DNA of 64,000 nt from Agrypnia vestita (Eukaryota; Arthropoda; Insecta; Trichoptera; Phryganeidae). Below are positions 1-13,540 of the stretch, piece by piece. A model generated the notes under the pieces. That model saw only the letters and a list, made by a program, of their open reading frames with translations. It was not told the origin of the DNA and did not search any database. The position numbers were made by a program, and so were the translations under genes. Positions within the stretch are counted from its first letter, which is position 1. Each line of letters opens with the position of its first letter. The stretch lies in assembly GCA_016648135.1 (NCBI GenBank), contig JADDOH010000291.1, positions 235,156 through 299,155 on the forward strand, written 5' to 3'.

Positions 1-2193
1 TTTGTTGCATCACTAATTACATATCACACCATTTGCTCCTCCCATATCAATACTCTTAGGTGATTCTTTCTTCACATATCCACTGAATCTTTTAATAGAC
101 GAAACATAATGAAAATATCGTCCCATGATAGCCAAAACATCGTAACCGACAATTTTGCTCAAATAGCTTTTATTTGTTAAAAGCACCCTAAACAGCTAAA
201 CGCATCATCTCAATTTGATAATAGCACAAATTATTACGTGCAATATAGAATTTTTCCCTATAAATTTTATCGTAAGCGACAGCGACCTAACACGTAAGTT
301 AGGCAAAACATCGTAAGGATCAAGCGTCTCTTGAATTTATGATTCAGTTCTTCGGTAACAGGAGTGGAGACTGGATGAACCCCGTAACGGCTTAAGACAG
401 ACCATTTATGCATACATGTACAGTAATAATATAATATAGTATAATTTTAACAAAAAAGTTGGTTCAGAAAGTGCTAGCGACTCCATGGGGACAGTGTAAA
501 CTTATATTACAGTAGAAAGTAAGCTTTCTATAATGAAAGTTTTTACGAGAGTGGGATAAAGAACAACCATTTCTATTTCTGGATTGAAACTAATGGAAAG
601 CGTGGATGTTATGAAATTTTTAGTTTACTATTTAATTATTTGCAAATCCTAGAAAAACAAAAGCAATTTAGCGATATTATGCTGTATTGCGATAGTTGTG
701 TTGGCTAAAATCGGTGATATCATATTTTATGAAAACAGCTACATTTATACAAGCAATAAAGATATCATTTTTACTTCCTGTTCATACAATGATGCCTGTC
801 GATTTTATACATTCGACTATTGAAAGTTTTGTGATTTGGTCGTCGAATAATTTATGGACATTCGGAATGGCCGACAATGATTTCAAATCCTGAAAATTAT
901 AAAATAACACTGATGATGAGTTTTGTGATTAGAAATCTTTTTTGCAGAAATCTTTGCCGGCAAAACATAAAATAAAATGAGCTTAGAAGTGCGTCATTTA
1001 AACAAAACTGTCCTAATATTGAACTAAAATATGTTTTTTTTTTATGATAGCAAGATAGATATTATTGACACAGAAAAATTATTAGATCCCGCCAAAGTTC
1101 TTCAGTAATCAATTCTTTACCGGTACAACTGTACAAATTAAGACTGAAAATATCAAAAGCAAAATATAATGACCTGCATAAATTTTGTGAAAATGGCATA
1201 ATTCCCAGAAGATTTCGTCATGAATACTTGACACTCCCCCATGATTCTAAAGTACCTAGATAGGTGATGTTTTAGCAGAATCAAATGAGGATGATGCACA
1301 AGTGCCTATGCACAAGTATAGCACTGTGGATTTGGTATTACTTACCAAAAACTTTTAAATTCTTTTGAAATTCGTTTGTGTGTAGATTGAATAAAGTATA
1401 CCTGTGCATTTATTTATCTTACAGAATTTTATTGTAAAGAGAACATACTTACCAATAGATATATAATTGAATATTATTATTTCAAATATACTTATTATAA
1501 TTAATAACATTTCTTATTTATTCTTTCTTATGGATTGTAATGTTGAACATAATTGTTTCCAAGAATTAATATTACTAATGGTTTCTCTACTTCATTTGCA
1601 ATTGTAAAGCTATCCTCCTCATTGCATGTATTACCTTTCCTTAGTGTTTGAATAAAATTGTTTCTTAGAATCGTGCAGAAATACAAAAACTTTTCTTTTC
1701 AATAGTTTTCTTATAAAAACTTAATTGTTATTCATTATTCAAGTTTTTGAAGTAAATTGCTTCGTAGAATCGTCCAAAAATACAAAAACCTACACTAATT
1801 CTTAAACTTATGTAGCATTTCTTTCCAATAGTTTTTATATAAATGTAAGTTGAACGTAAAACATTTAGATTGATAATGTCCTCATAAGGTAAAACGCGCC
1901 TCAAAAAAATTAAAAACGTAGAACTAAAAAACTAATGTTTTTATTTACATACATATATGCACATTTCTTATGATGAGCAAAACATCGTAAATGACAAAGC
2001 GCATCGCCAAATAGCCGGGCAAAACATCGTAACTGCCATTTATCCTCAAAGCAGTGGGAATTAAAGGATTTTGTGGGAAAGTGGTTGAAACAAGAATAGT
2101 ACACTAGAATATATAAGCATACTCTCATGTAAAAGCGGTGTGATGATAAGCTAATTACATTTTTATGCACAAGTAACAAATTTTAATCAATAC
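1..2193. other. No gene recognised
   Basis: AT-rich sequence with only short, composition-driven open frames. It lies downstream of the last WD40 exon found (minus strand), so it may be intron of that gene, whose remaining exons are not visible. No repeat family shared with the rest of the window was recognised. Confidence 0.5.
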
Positions 2194-4689
2194 CTGAAAA
2201 AAAAATTTGGAGATCTGATGCCAGTGTCGCATGAAATTAATTTTTTATTGGACCTCCAGCACCAAACAGTCATTATATAATTAGGAAAACTTGACAATGC
2301 AATTATCTGCTCCAATTCTGTCAATCCCAATGCTGCGTATGCCGTAACATTAATATCTGAAATGTATAAAAACATTTTTGTATCATATTTCAGATAGTAT
2401 ATTAATAAATATATGTATACATTTATGACTAATTAACCTAAACCTGTTTAATTAAACAAAAAATACATCAAAAGAAACATTTTCAAAACAAATAGGTTAT
2501 GTGTATTTTTTCATAAAATATACATACTTTATCAAAGAAATAAATTTACCTGTAATAGTGCGCATTATTTTAAATTCTGGGTAGGTAACTAGAAGCAGTC
2601 TAGGTGATTTGCATAGCTCAGCGAACACAAAAATGTGTGATGTTCTATGGCCTATGAAAAAAATGTTGATTTATCTTATACACCTTTGTATATACCTTCT
2701 TCTTCGTTTTAAATATTTATAAATTTTTTATTTTATTTGGAAAACTACTGTTAGACTAATGTATTAATTTATGTAATGTATTTATCTAATTTAACTTTTT
2801 ATTGTATTAATTTAATTAAAATATTTGTATTGTATTAATCTAATTAAAAAATTTATAATGTACTAATTTACTTGAACTCTAAATCATTAATTAATTATAT
2901 GTACTAATGAGTACCTATAGTCGAATATTGTGTTTTAAAATGAAATATATAACTTGCCCTAAAACAGGCCAGCCTAGTTGGGTAGTTACATATTTTATTA
3001 TGTGATTGTATGATAAATTATTATTGTATAATTATATTTGTAATGTAATTTAATGTAGTTATGTTAAATAAGTAAATAAATAAAAATAAATAAAAAATAT
3101 TGTTTTATATATAAAATCTCAATATTCTTTTGTGTATCATGCATAGGGAAATTTGAAAGGAAACTAATACATTTGTTGCATTGGAGTAGTAAGACAATTG
3201 TCTGTAAAATATCTATATGAATTAAATGGATACATTGACCTTTTTAGGTCCAGTTGTTTGATTAAGATTTCAAGACTATGACTGAAATTAAAAGGCAAAC
3301 TGCTCATATCAAAGAAAAGGTTTACATTACAAAGGATAGAAATTAAGATATTATGTCCACAAATCATATATTTAGAATGGGGATAATTATGTATATAAAC
3401 AAGTTTAATTCATTTTTTTAAAACAAAAATTTTCTATTGCTTGTAAATCTTTCATGACACTTTATAATGTATTCTCATAAAATTATACATAACCTCTCGC
3501 TTTTATGTGTAATGATAGTCATGAAAAGTCATGTAAGCGGGACATAAATATACTGATGTCTGTACACTTGTGAAATTTTACCCTCAAGACTCATGGAAGT
3601 TAGTGGTATGTATCGGCTAGTCAGTCTTCTCTACATACAAATGCAATAGACAAAATTAAAAATAATAACTCAAATAACGCTTACAATGTATTTCCTTTAA
3701 GCCAAAGATGTACATAATAATTTGATGTTCATTAAAGTCTCTCTCTCACTCAAATGTGAATAGATACTATGAATAAATACAATACAAAAAACAATTCATT
3801 TTATGCATTGACGGATTATAAAATAGACTTGTTATTCCCATACATAGCCATAACATATAAAATAGACACGTTATTTCCGTATGTAGCAAATATCGCATTC
3901 AGAGTAGCTTGTTGGTCTTGTGGTTAGGACACTCGCCTCGTGATCCAAAGGTCGCGGGTTCGAACCTCACTCCAGACTAGCAAGTTAGTCCTATTTTCAT
4001 AGCACAAGCGTTTAGCTTAGTTTGAAAATAGTAAGAATATTGATGTGACACGTATTCCGTGTTCGCATCTATATTTTAAAAAAGAAAAAAAAAAAGAGAG
4101 AACAAATCACATAATCAAGTAATCACGTAAAAATCAGGTAATTTGAAGTCATGGTGACTAAAATAACATACTCATTCTTACAATAGTGTACGATATTCTG
4201 TTCATTTTTCCCCGGGACTTTTTTTCGGCGTAGTTTTCGTAGTCGGCGTTTTGTTTCGGTCCGTTCGGTAACAAATGCAAGTAAGGCAAATACCTTATTT
4301 TTGACCTGTCACGATTTCACGCTTGTAACATATCTACAGTTTATTATATCATTGAATTTGTGTATCTATATAAAAACAATGCAAATATTTACCAGCAAAA
4401 CATTCCACACCATCACCATTTTCTGAATTTGTGGCGTTATATATTAACTTACTATTATCATAGATGTTGAAAAAATAAATGTGCAATTTATCACACACAG
4501 CAAATACATCTTTTCCTAAAAATGTTAAGGTCTTCATATCTTGAAGATTTGCCCATCTAAAAAATGAATCAATTATTTATGCAAAAATACATCACAACAT
4601 ATATTCATTGCTCAATCTGAAATTTTAACATTATATACAAACCTTATGGTTTCTTCTGGGGTGATGTATTCATCTGCTGGGTCTGCCAT
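2194..4689 (-). CDS. WD40-repeat protein, CFAP43/CFAP44-like (5' exons)
   Basis: Four minus-strand coding exons join in frame: 4689-4643 (ATG start), 4556-4393, 2651-2550 and 2356-2194. Each is bounded by AG acceptors and GT donors; phases 2, 1, 1 and 2 chain without a stop, giving about 158 residues. The protein starts MADPADEYITPEETIRWANL, then a segment like the first blade of large axonemal WD40 proteins (LTFLGKDVFAV), a second strand set (SHIFVFAELCKSP) and a blade ending in PNYIMTVWCWRSNKK, which resembles the 'PxxxLTVWNW' strand of CFAP43/CFAP44. Those family members stabilise ciliary and flagellar axonemes; that role is inferred from resemblance only. The gene is incomplete: exons beyond 2194 were not found. 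CFAP57 or another WD40 family is possible. The gene call is firmer than the family name. Confidence 0.6.
2652..3900. other. Intron of the WD40 gene, no coding sequence seen
   Basis: Part of the 1.74 kb intron between the second and third WD40 exons. Very AT-rich. At about 3827-3893 a roughly 46 bp unit (containing TATAAAATAGAC) is present twice in tandem, just before the SINE. Confidence 0.5.
3902..4098 (+). repeat. tRNA-derived SINE, family A, near full length
   Basis: The head carries a box A-like segment (GTGGTTAGGACACTCG) and a good box B (GGGTTCGAACC), the RNA polymerase III internal promoter of a tRNA. The body runs from AGCAAGTTAGTCCTATTTTC to ATTCCGTGTTCGCATC and ends in an A-rich tail. 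The same body recurs at 26141-26325 and, 5'-truncated, at 25823-25945. No acceptor stem pairs across the head, so it is not a working tRNA. It sits in an intron of the WD40 gene. Confidence 0.85.
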
Positions 4690-4841
4690 TTTATAAATTG
4701 CACAATATTACAAAAAAATATACACTTAATGCTCTTCTAACAATGTTTATTTAGAATCAACTTATTGCTTATTCAAGTTTTGTTATCACTATAGAAATCA
4801 CGAAAACAAATACCATGGTTACAGAATAGGTATGTACAGAC

Positions 4842-5115
4842 CATATATGTAATACTCTTATATTGCTAGCAGGGTCTGGAAATAGGCGAAATCACTACAG
4901 TGCAGAAATATATGTTTGTCTCACCCATACCGGTGTCACTTCGAGTCTTATGCGCATGTCCAATCAGCGCCGCCACATGGGATAAATGAGAGTGACAACA
5001 CTTAAGCACAACAGGTCAAGTGACATTAATCAGATAAAAGTAGCATTTTCTGCCCTGCTTAGTCCGTGACACCTCCACGTATGGGCATTAGCAATATAGG
5101 AGTACTACATATATG
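4842..5115. repeat. MITE with about 28 bp terminal inverted repeats
   Basis: The segment at 4842-4871 is the near-perfect inverse of 5088-5115 (arm contains TAGCAATATA). Total length is about 274 bp with no coding capacity. It begins about 150 bp upstream of the start codon of the minus-strand WD40 gene, so it lies in or next to that gene's promoter. Confidence 0.7.
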
Positions 5116-5529
5116 GTACAGATATACTTGTTGATAAATAAACATCAAAGTTTTTGAAATGTGATCTTCTCACCGAAAAGAAAAAAATTTTCCTTCATAA
5201 AAATTCGTTTCTTGTCGAAAATATTTTCACGTTGGTGACTCAACTATAGATATAATGATAAAATATGGAACCAAATGATTAATTTACCAGCTGTCTGAAT
5301 GATTGCATTTATTTATTCTTCTTCTTTCCTGGCGTTTCACCCCTATGGGTGTTCTTGCCACAAAACAAGTGTGTTACTTCGTTGGCAATGGGTGTGATGA
5401 TTGTGTTTTTTCCCTCTTTTATTTTGGAAATTTAAATTGTAACCGATTCATTTTCCGATAAACATTATTCTGTGTGGATGATTCAATTCTAATAGTAATG
5501 GAAAAGGATATGGGGTACATAATGTTAGT

Positions 5530-6990
5530 TTATTTATTTTTAATAGATTTATACCGTTAGCTTTTAGTAATCTTGTTAGTAATTTTAAAGTGATTTGATC
5601 GTTGGAAGATAAGAGGGTTGGGATGTTGATGGGGAATGGAATATTGTAATAAGAAAGATCTTAAATAAAATTTGATGGGGCATCCAAAAAATATGTGATC
5701 TAAATGTTCGACATCCATCCGGCATTCACACATAGGAGAGTCCCGAATGCGGATTTTAGAAAGATGGCTGTTCATGCAACAGTGTCCTGTTCGCATACGG
5801 CAAATAGAGGAAGCCTCGAACTTATTTACTTTCATTTCTGAAAACCATGGCCTGGCAGGAATTTCTGGTTGTATTGCGGAATACCATTTTCCATTTAAAG
5901 ATTTTGAGGTCTCCCATTGAGACTTCCAAGTAAAATTCATATTTTCTTTAAGTAACGGCAGTAAATCCGATATTGTAATATGATTATGAGAGGAAATTCC
6001 GGAAGTGGAAGCTTTAGTTAAAGCATCTGCCTTTTCATTTTCTGGGATTCCGCAATGGCTAGGAATCCATGCTAAAACAATGTCTATTTTTTTTTGCTGA
6101 ATGTTAAATAACAACTCTCGAAAGGGCAAGATTTAAGTTTTTGTAGAACGCTAAGAGAGTCGGAAAGGATCAGGCATTTATTAAGTATTTTATAATTTTG
6201 CAATATATATTTTAACGTTTCAAGAATTGCAATGGCCTCAGCGGTAAATATAGAGGATTCTTTTGGTAGTTTATATTTTTGCTGCATATTTTCCAAATCA
6301 CAGAATGTAGCAGCCCCGGTGTAAGCAGGTGAATCTATCTTTGAGCCAACCGTGAAGAAAAGTTTCCATCCTAACCACTTTGATCCAATAATATTAAGTC
6401 GTTTTTGGCTTGAGGATTATTTTGAACTCCAAGTGTCAATAATATTTTGGGGGAGAATGTACGGGGTTTGAAGGGAGAGGAATATAGGGGTAAGAGGTTT
6501 TGTCTCAAAATTTTGTTATCATATGTCAGGAAAGTCTTGTAACTGTTGGTAAGTGAGGGTGGGCTTTTATTTTTCCAGAACGAACTAAGTTTTTCTGAAA
6601 GGATTCTAAGTTTTGGGATTAGGGGATGGTCACTTTGACGAGCACATTTGATAAGAAATTTGTCCGACAAGAACTGTCTTCTTAGTTGGAGTGGGGGGTC
6701 AACAGTTTCTACCTGAAGCGCGTTAATTAATCGGGGAAGATATCATTGCATCAATTATTAACTGAGACTTTGATATTGAATACGATCTAATTTTTTGACG
6801 TCGGTTCAATAATTAAGGATGCATAATCTAAATGGCTACAGACATATGAAAATTTTTTGGTGTGGTTGGATGACAGCCCCACCACACATGTGACACTGCC
6901 CTCATAGTATTGATACTCGCTTGGCGTCTATTTACGATTTGGTTTATTTGGGCGTTCCAGGTAAGTTTGGTAATAAAACAACTCCGAGAA
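5530..6990 (-). pseudogene. Non-LTR retrotransposon ORF2 remnant (RNase H and C-terminus)
   Basis: Broken minus-strand frames (6670-6371, 6296-6084, 6129-5557) give, in order, the region after the reverse transcriptase, an RNase H domain ([41 protein letters not shown]) and a cysteine-rich C-terminus (CRMRTGHCCMNSHL, CECRMDVEHLDHIFFGC). The layout matches the LINE at 53.3-57.7 kb, and both belong to the RNase H-bearing I/Jockey-like group. Frameshifts split RNase H into overlapping frames. Sequence up to about 6990 still resembles the RT end but is badly degraded. It is a dead, 5'-truncated copy. Confidence 0.85.
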
Positions 6991-7433
6991 ATTTTATTTG
7001 GGATTTAGCAGGATGTATATTTGTATTTTATTTGGGATTTAGCAAAATGTATCTGTCTCATAGCTAGTAGCCAAAACTTCAGGGGGAAGTTCTTCATTCT
7101 TGAATAGAAAATATTCTTTACACTTCAGGTAAAATGTTGGAGATAAGCGACATCAAAGTTTTCATTTTTTTCCATTCTGACTTATTTTCTGTAAAACATT
7201 GGGCTATCAATACAGTAATTTATATGGAATTCCAAAAATTCATTTGCCTTAATACAAGTCAAATAAACTGACAAAACCTTACAAAAAATATATGAAAAAG
7301 ACTTCCCAAAGATTTTGCTATTAGCTGTGAGACACCCGTATATACATACATTTGTGTTAATATAATAGATGTTGTTCAGTATTTGCATTCATTTAGGCAT
7401 TTGATATTCGTGAATAAGGATCTCTGGCATTTA

Positions 7434-8400
7434 TGTTACGGCCTACCCCCCCACCTCTTCTTTCCTAGTCCTACACCTTCCAGTTAAAACCTACCGCTCA
7501 GTGAGTCACAACTATTATTTTTTTATTTACCTTATTCCTTTAATATTACAGACCACAAAACAATTTCGTTCCTGTTTTACCCTCCATTCCTCCCCCGACT
7601 CCAGCCTAATCCATCTTCAACTCTTTTTTTTCCCGGCGATTTGTATAGGGAACAGATTAAATATTTTTTACAATTAAATAAAAAATATATAAACATACAC
7701 ATATCTTTTCACTTTGTACTTTTGGATGTTTAATACACAATTCTAATTACTGTAGAAGTACATTTGTTTACACCCAATTTATATTTAACCCATTTATGTT
7801 TGTGGTGACGTGATGCACTCACGCACACAAAGGAACGGCGACATTGTAACATGCCGACGCCAGGTACCCCCCTCGGATAGCGGTTACGAAGAAAGCTGAA
7901 TTCACCAAACAAGCAACAATGTAAGCGAGGGCAACGAACGCGAACAAAGAGAAGTCCACAGAGGACGGCGGTCGAAACCCCAAAATGCGGAGGCAACAGA
8001 TCGGAGTCAAAACATCAACGCACGGGCTAGCAGACGAAGCCAACCAAAACGTCGTGAGTTCTTTGTTCGGAATCACTATATAAACCCTGGTCAGCAAAGC
8101 ACGGTATCTCACTCCTTCGGGACTTTTCGGATATGGCGGAAGCCCTCGTTGTTATACATCTCACTTCTCAGTGGCTCGCTCGTACCGCGGAAGCCTTCGC
8201 CATTTATCGATTCATTACTGTGTATCTATATTTACTGTACTTGTAACATTGTCAATATTATACTCCAATAAATTCTATTCAAACACCGCGACTTTCCATC
8301 TCATCAGCAAAAGCAAAGATCTCCGACTCTACAAACGGAGTGGTGACCTTTGAGTTAATTACATCAAACCGGAGGACTCACTCACCTCCAAATGCTAACA
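7434..8400 (+). repeat. Probable solo LTR with promoter and polyA signal
   Basis: The block is clearly richer in GC than its flanks. It starts TGTTACGG and ends GCTAACA, so the ends are TG...CA and partly inverted. A TATA box (CTATATAAACC) lies near 8077-8087 and an AATAAA-type signal near 8267, the order expected in an LTR read on the plus strand. No primer-binding site follows, no gag/pol is nearby and I see no clear target duplication. It could instead be another promoter-bearing repeat. Confidence 0.45.
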
Positions 8401-8654
8401 CAGCGCGATGTACGACGACTGTAACTAACGCACATTGCGCTACATAGTTGTGTTGGCACATATTTTCCGTTTTAACCGAACATAAACCTATGCAGAACTG
8501 GGGTTTTTTGTTTGAGTCGTTTCTAGACTCAGCACAAGGCAATACATATGTCACTCTCTGTTAGTTTAATTGATCTGCAATTATATTGATTGTTTGGCGC
8601 ATTTTGTTAGCAATGAACAGGTTAAATTCGGATTGAATTTTCTTTTAATGTCAT

Positions 8655-8899
8655 TTCGACAGTCCCTATGTAAATCAAGACATCCACAAAAAAAATGTAC
8701 AGGAGAGCCGTTTGAAGTTAGGCTTTACATACAAAATTAGCATATTTGTACGCTTTAATGCCAGTTTTCTTTTTTAAAATAAGTAGAAACATTTTTTTTT
8801 TGTATTTGTATCGCAGAGAAGAGTATTTTCTATATATTGGTACAAAAAAATCAAAAATGCATTTTTCGTAAACCTCTGAGTTTACATAGGGACCGTCAA
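8655..8899. repeat. MITE, 'GGTCCCTATGTAAA' family, copy 1
   Basis: The ends are inverted: ACAGTCCCTATGTAAATC at the left and GTTTACATAGGGACCGTC at the right. Internal sequence (TTTACATACAAAAT, then GAAGAGTATTTTCTATATATTGG) recurs in the copy at 61762-62116. Non-coding. Confidence 0.75.
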
Positions 8900-8914
8900 T
8901 TTATTTTATATATC

Positions 8915-9166
8915 CTCGCTGTATATATAATAAAGCCAATGTGCCGTTTAGTACATTCTGAGATGAACGAATCAATTTGTCAATTTTTCATATAAATAAT
9001 GGAGATATACTAACAGAAACATTGCCATTCATCTGGAAAGTCTGCCTAGTAATTATTTAAAATATTTTTTATAAATCTAGTCTGCAATTATTTTTTAAAA
9101 CAGTTTCATTCGTTTATCACAGATTGTACTAAAACGGCACATTGGCTTTATTATATATACAGCGAC
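8915..9166. repeat. Foldback MITE with about 43 bp arms
   Basis: The segment 8915-8957 (TCGCTGTATATATAATAAAG, then GCCAATGTGCCGTTTAGTAC) is repeated inverted at 9124-9166 with one or two changes. It directly abuts the preceding MITE. No protein is encoded. Confidence 0.75.
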
Positions 9167-9644
9167 GATATGTATATATTTTTTTATTTTTTTGCAGTGG
9201 CTATTTAGATAGCTTATAAAATTTATTTGAAAATTTAGGTTCGTATATATTAAGGTGGTTATATATTTAACATACATCTATGGTTTCATTTTAATTAGGT
9301 TGTAAATAAAAAATTCATTTTATTTTTATATTCCCATTATTTTTATATTTTTCCCTGTTTGATGGCCCAGGCTTATATTCTCTTGAACTGTTTACATGGG
9401 TAATATTTTACAAATTAATGTTTTATTATTTTTTAAATAAAACATATTTATATTGTCATAACAGAAACGAAAATTTAATTAAAATGCAAAATTAGATGAC
9501 AAACGTCAATAATACATATATGAAAATATTGAAAAAATTGTTAATATACTATAATGATTAAGAAGTTTTTATTTGCCGGTCCCTTGAAAAACATGTTTAG
9601 AGTTTCACTGTAATTACATTTTACCATTTTTTTAAAACACTGAT

Positions 9645-9842
9645 TTAAAATTATATTAAAAAATGATAACCTTGTCTACTTTCACTATTTATTTAAAACA
9701 ATTAGAACGTTTTCGATGCTAATGCATAATCTTCAGTAATATTACTGAAGACGACGAAGTTCATAATCCATCGAAAACGTCCTAATCTTTATAAATAAAT
9801 AGTGAATGTAAACAGAGTTATCGTTTTTTAATATAATTTAAA
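9645..9842. repeat. Foldback MITE with long imperfect arms
   Basis: The left half contains TTATATTAAAAAATGATAAC, CACTATTTATTTA and ACGTTTTCGATG. The right half carries the inverse in reversed order (CATCGAAAACGT, TAAATAAATAGTG, TTTTTTAATATAA). Almost the whole 198 bp folds into a hairpin. Confidence 0.75.
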
Positions 9843-10588
9843 ATGGCCTCACAAAGTTACTCTAGAAAATTTCAAAAAATTATTGTCACACTAGTTTCAT
9901 ATGTTTTTTGAAATGATATATTTTTCACAAATAACTTTATTTATATAATCATAGTAATATTAATTTTAATACTATGTACTTACATAATACTAAAAAAAAA
10001 TAATTTACTCCTGAATACTCTTCCCCGCTATTTCACACTATGTAAAAAGGAAATAAGGATATAATGAGAAGTAAAAATTTTAATGAAAATATAATGTTTA
10101 TTTATAACAGGAGTAAAGAGTAAAACATATATTTTTGTGTTCATTACTGTATAAAGGTCCATGGTTCATATATATAACAGAAAATTCTCGGTATTTTAAA
10201 TAGAAAGTAGGTACCATTATTGTTAAAAAATGCAATGGTCAGCACTGTCCAACATCATTTTTAAAAATAACTTGTTAATCTGTAGGGAGTTATATGGATT
10301 GTTATGTCAAGTTTATACATACTCCTTTCCAAATTTTTTAAATCAACTGCAAGGTCCATCAGGGCTAATGTTGGTGATAAATGATAACATTTTGGTAAAA
10401 CTGTCGAGTATATTTAAAAGAAATTAAATTAATCAATTTATATTTGCTATGAAATTCCGCAAAACTAGGCAAATATTCTCAAAGATCATAGCAGACATAC
10501 CTTTTATTTTATTTTCTAGATATTACCTTCAAATTAAATATGATTTTGGCTATTTCGCTCTTTTAAATAGTAGAATAGAAAAATAAGA

Positions 10589-11593
10589 TAAAACCCCGTT
10601 AATTTGAAATTCGACATAATTCAAACTTTTTAAAACCCACAAGTCCCAAAATATCAATTTCATAGTAAATTAACCTCAATAGTTCGAAAATCTCGGTAAT
10701 TCGTAAATCAAAATCATTTTTAGCCCCCCTCGCCACAAATCAATACATTTTAGTTCATATAATTCGAAATTTGTTTGAAATTTGACAAAATTTCAAAAAT
10801 ATTTTTAAAAATTTCACACGGAGAAGAACAAATATGTCAATATCGAGGACTTTATTAATATAAATGTCGCAATCTTTATATTAGCATGATAAATACAGTA
10901 AAACTTCACGTTTTTTCACTATTTAAAACAAAAAAAAATTTAAATTTATATTAATTGAAAAGTCGAAGTCCTGTTTCATCTCCATACATTCCCACGCAAA
11001 TATTTTGCGCAATTTAAGCGGAAGAATATTTTCATTTCCCTAGGTTTTACACCAAAATAATTAGAAAACTCAACTCTACATTCATTGAAATTTGTTTTCA
11101 TTTCATTTTCTTTCCAAAAATTTAACATGTCAACATTAGATAAATTTTGCATTTTCAATGGTGCATCTTTTGTGTTTGGGTTTCGGCTCGAGCGAGTATA
11201 TATTACATTAGTTATGAAGTAACATAAAAAGGGGAAAACTATTTACTGAATATTTTTAACGTTTAGGATCCTATCGCAGGGTCCATCATCAGAGCTGATG
11301 TGATGTGTGTGTGTTGATATTAAGGTCAAGTTCCATCAGATGGAACAGTGACGTAACTCCATAAAACTCTTGACAACAACTGTCTCCAACACGGTACCAC
11401 CACATAATACATTAACACATACACGGTACTGCAAGACAGTACTTAACACAAACTAATCTGCTGCTGGATAATTATCTATGCGGAGTCCTCGATTCAAGAT
11501 TTTTTTACCTCGAATTTCGAATTAACAGTGTTACGCATAATTCAAAATGTTTTTTTTTTAATTTGAATTTTGAAAAAACGATATTTTACTGTA
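10589..11593. repeat. Pogo/Tigger-like MITE, CAGTAAAACC family, interrupted copy
   Basis: The left part opens with TAAAACCCCGTTAATTTGAA and the right part closes with GATATTTTACTGTA. Internal text (TAGCCCC, GTCAATATCG, TTAGCATGATAAATA) is shared with 39640-40102 and 51869-52713. About 300 bp of unrelated sequence (roughly 11170-11490, containing CAGGGTCCATCATC) interrupts it. Confidence 0.65.
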
Positions 11594-13540
11594 TTTAATA
11601 AAAGGAGACACATGCATAAAAATCTCTTTTGAAGAAAAATAATTGATAGAGACCTTAAAAACTGACTTTGAGTAACATTTATGTTATTTTGAGAAGGTAC
11701 ATGAATATGGAAAAAGTGAAGGACGTATATAAATTATGTAAAAAAAAAAGGAATGTAAAATACTTTATACTCTGTACCATTTATAAACAAAGAGTGATGC
11801 AGTACAGATATTAAATCCAAAATGTATACATGTCTCGTCCATGTGTAGATATTGTGAACACTATTTACTTTTACATGGGTATTCTCAAATATGTAATTAT
11901 TTTGCTTTATATAATGGGCCGTTACGTACACTACTAAGTGTGATGAAAGGAAAGATTATCCTGAAACCTATAGAAAAATTCTCAAAACACATGCACATTA
12001 TTGTCCACTAATACTATTTATATCTACAGCGGAAACATTCTCCATGACTTGACATTTGTATACTGTGAAAAAAAACAACCCATTCACACATCACACTCAT
12101 AGTAATTACTTATCACATATTTTACTACAGATTTAAATATTTGTGATAGATACACAGGAGCAAGCCTACACTGTGCATATGTGCAAAGTTATATGGCGCC
12201 AGCATACGCGCAAAGACGTACGGCGTGCATATGTATAAAGTCGTACAGCACCAGCAATGCCGAGGCCCCGGGAGTGCCAAAAGGCTTCAAAAATAAAAAG
12301 ATTATTTCCCTAGTAAATACAACGTACAATAATAAAAAGAAAAAAAGGAAATGAAATCTTTTAAATATTTTTTTTTTTTTTCGTAAAAGTTCCACTCTGG
12401 TAATGCTTGAATTGAAATTCAAAAAGTTCAAAGACAAAGTTTAATTAAAAATTGGAAGCACAATGTATTAAAGCGCACAAGGGCCCCAAATAGGCCTGCA
12501 CAGGAGTAATTAAGCAAGTTACAGTTAAGAATGCTTAATGTTGTGTATTACGGTTAGAAAATGTCAAATCAAAAATATTTTGGAAGATGTGAATGAATAT
12601 TTTGGCTGTGCATACTATGTATTACACATCGCAAAACTAATAATCCACTTAATCCCAGGATAACAAGGTTGTTAGATAATATTAGTAAGACACAAAATAG
12701 ACACGATTTATGCATAAAGTTTCTATAAAAATCTTTCTATTTCATCTGTCAAACATCAAAATTGACAAAATGTAGAATCTTAGATAATAGTGGTCAAGAC
12801 ATGGTTGTTACATTATATTGCTATCTCGAAAATAGATGGGATTGTTTGGCATTTAATTAATATAGAGATATCACAAGCATATCTTAACTTGGAAGAAGGA
12901 AAAAAAGATTCTCAAAGAGGCCCGCCATTATCAAAATGTGAGAATTTATTATCAGATGATAAAAATAATAAGAACTTGTTTGGTGACGATTGACAATAAA
13001 ATATTTGCAATTATGGGTTACCAAAATTGGCTCACGGTTGGACAGCGCTGGTTTAGTATATTAGTGTTTGTGCTTGGAGCAATACTCAAAACATTAAATT
13101 CTTGTACATATCAATAAAGTAACATATCTATGGAATACGAGGCCCAAATATTCTTCGGATGTTTACATATTATTCTGAGAGTATTTTGGAAAAAATCATA
13201 AAATGCTCGATAAATTAAATAAAAAAGAGATAAATCGAGCACATGATCAATATTGAACAATTAGAGTCATCATATTATGAATATGATTTTATTTCAAGAT
13301 GTTGGGAGAAAAAAATCTATGGCAAAGCATGGAACACCACTATTATAATTTTATCAATCAACACTAATATTATTATAAAAAATAATTAAAAAAACTAGTG
13401 ATATGTTGTGAAATAAAATCATTTGTAAGTAAGATTAAATATGTATACATATCTAATATACATGGGTTATAACATACATTATTCATCCCAATTTTTTGTG
13501 TATTTTTAAAATCAATTATGTGTGATTTCTCTCTTGTAGA
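11594..13540. other. Intergenic, no supported gene
   Basis: AT-rich. A degenerate short tandem repeat lies at about 12175-12260 (units around CATATGT.CAAAGT). A 67-codon plus-strand frame at 12790-12993 ends in a charged tail, but it has no recognisable domain and no second copy. Confidence 0.4.

Noticed and set aside
3902..3980. Functional tRNA gene
   Set aside because: Box A and B are present, but no acceptor stem pairs and a repeated body follows; it is a SINE head.
12790..12993. 67-codon plus-strand ORF with charged C-terminus
   Set aside because: No domain, no splice partner, no second copy; kept only as a note.
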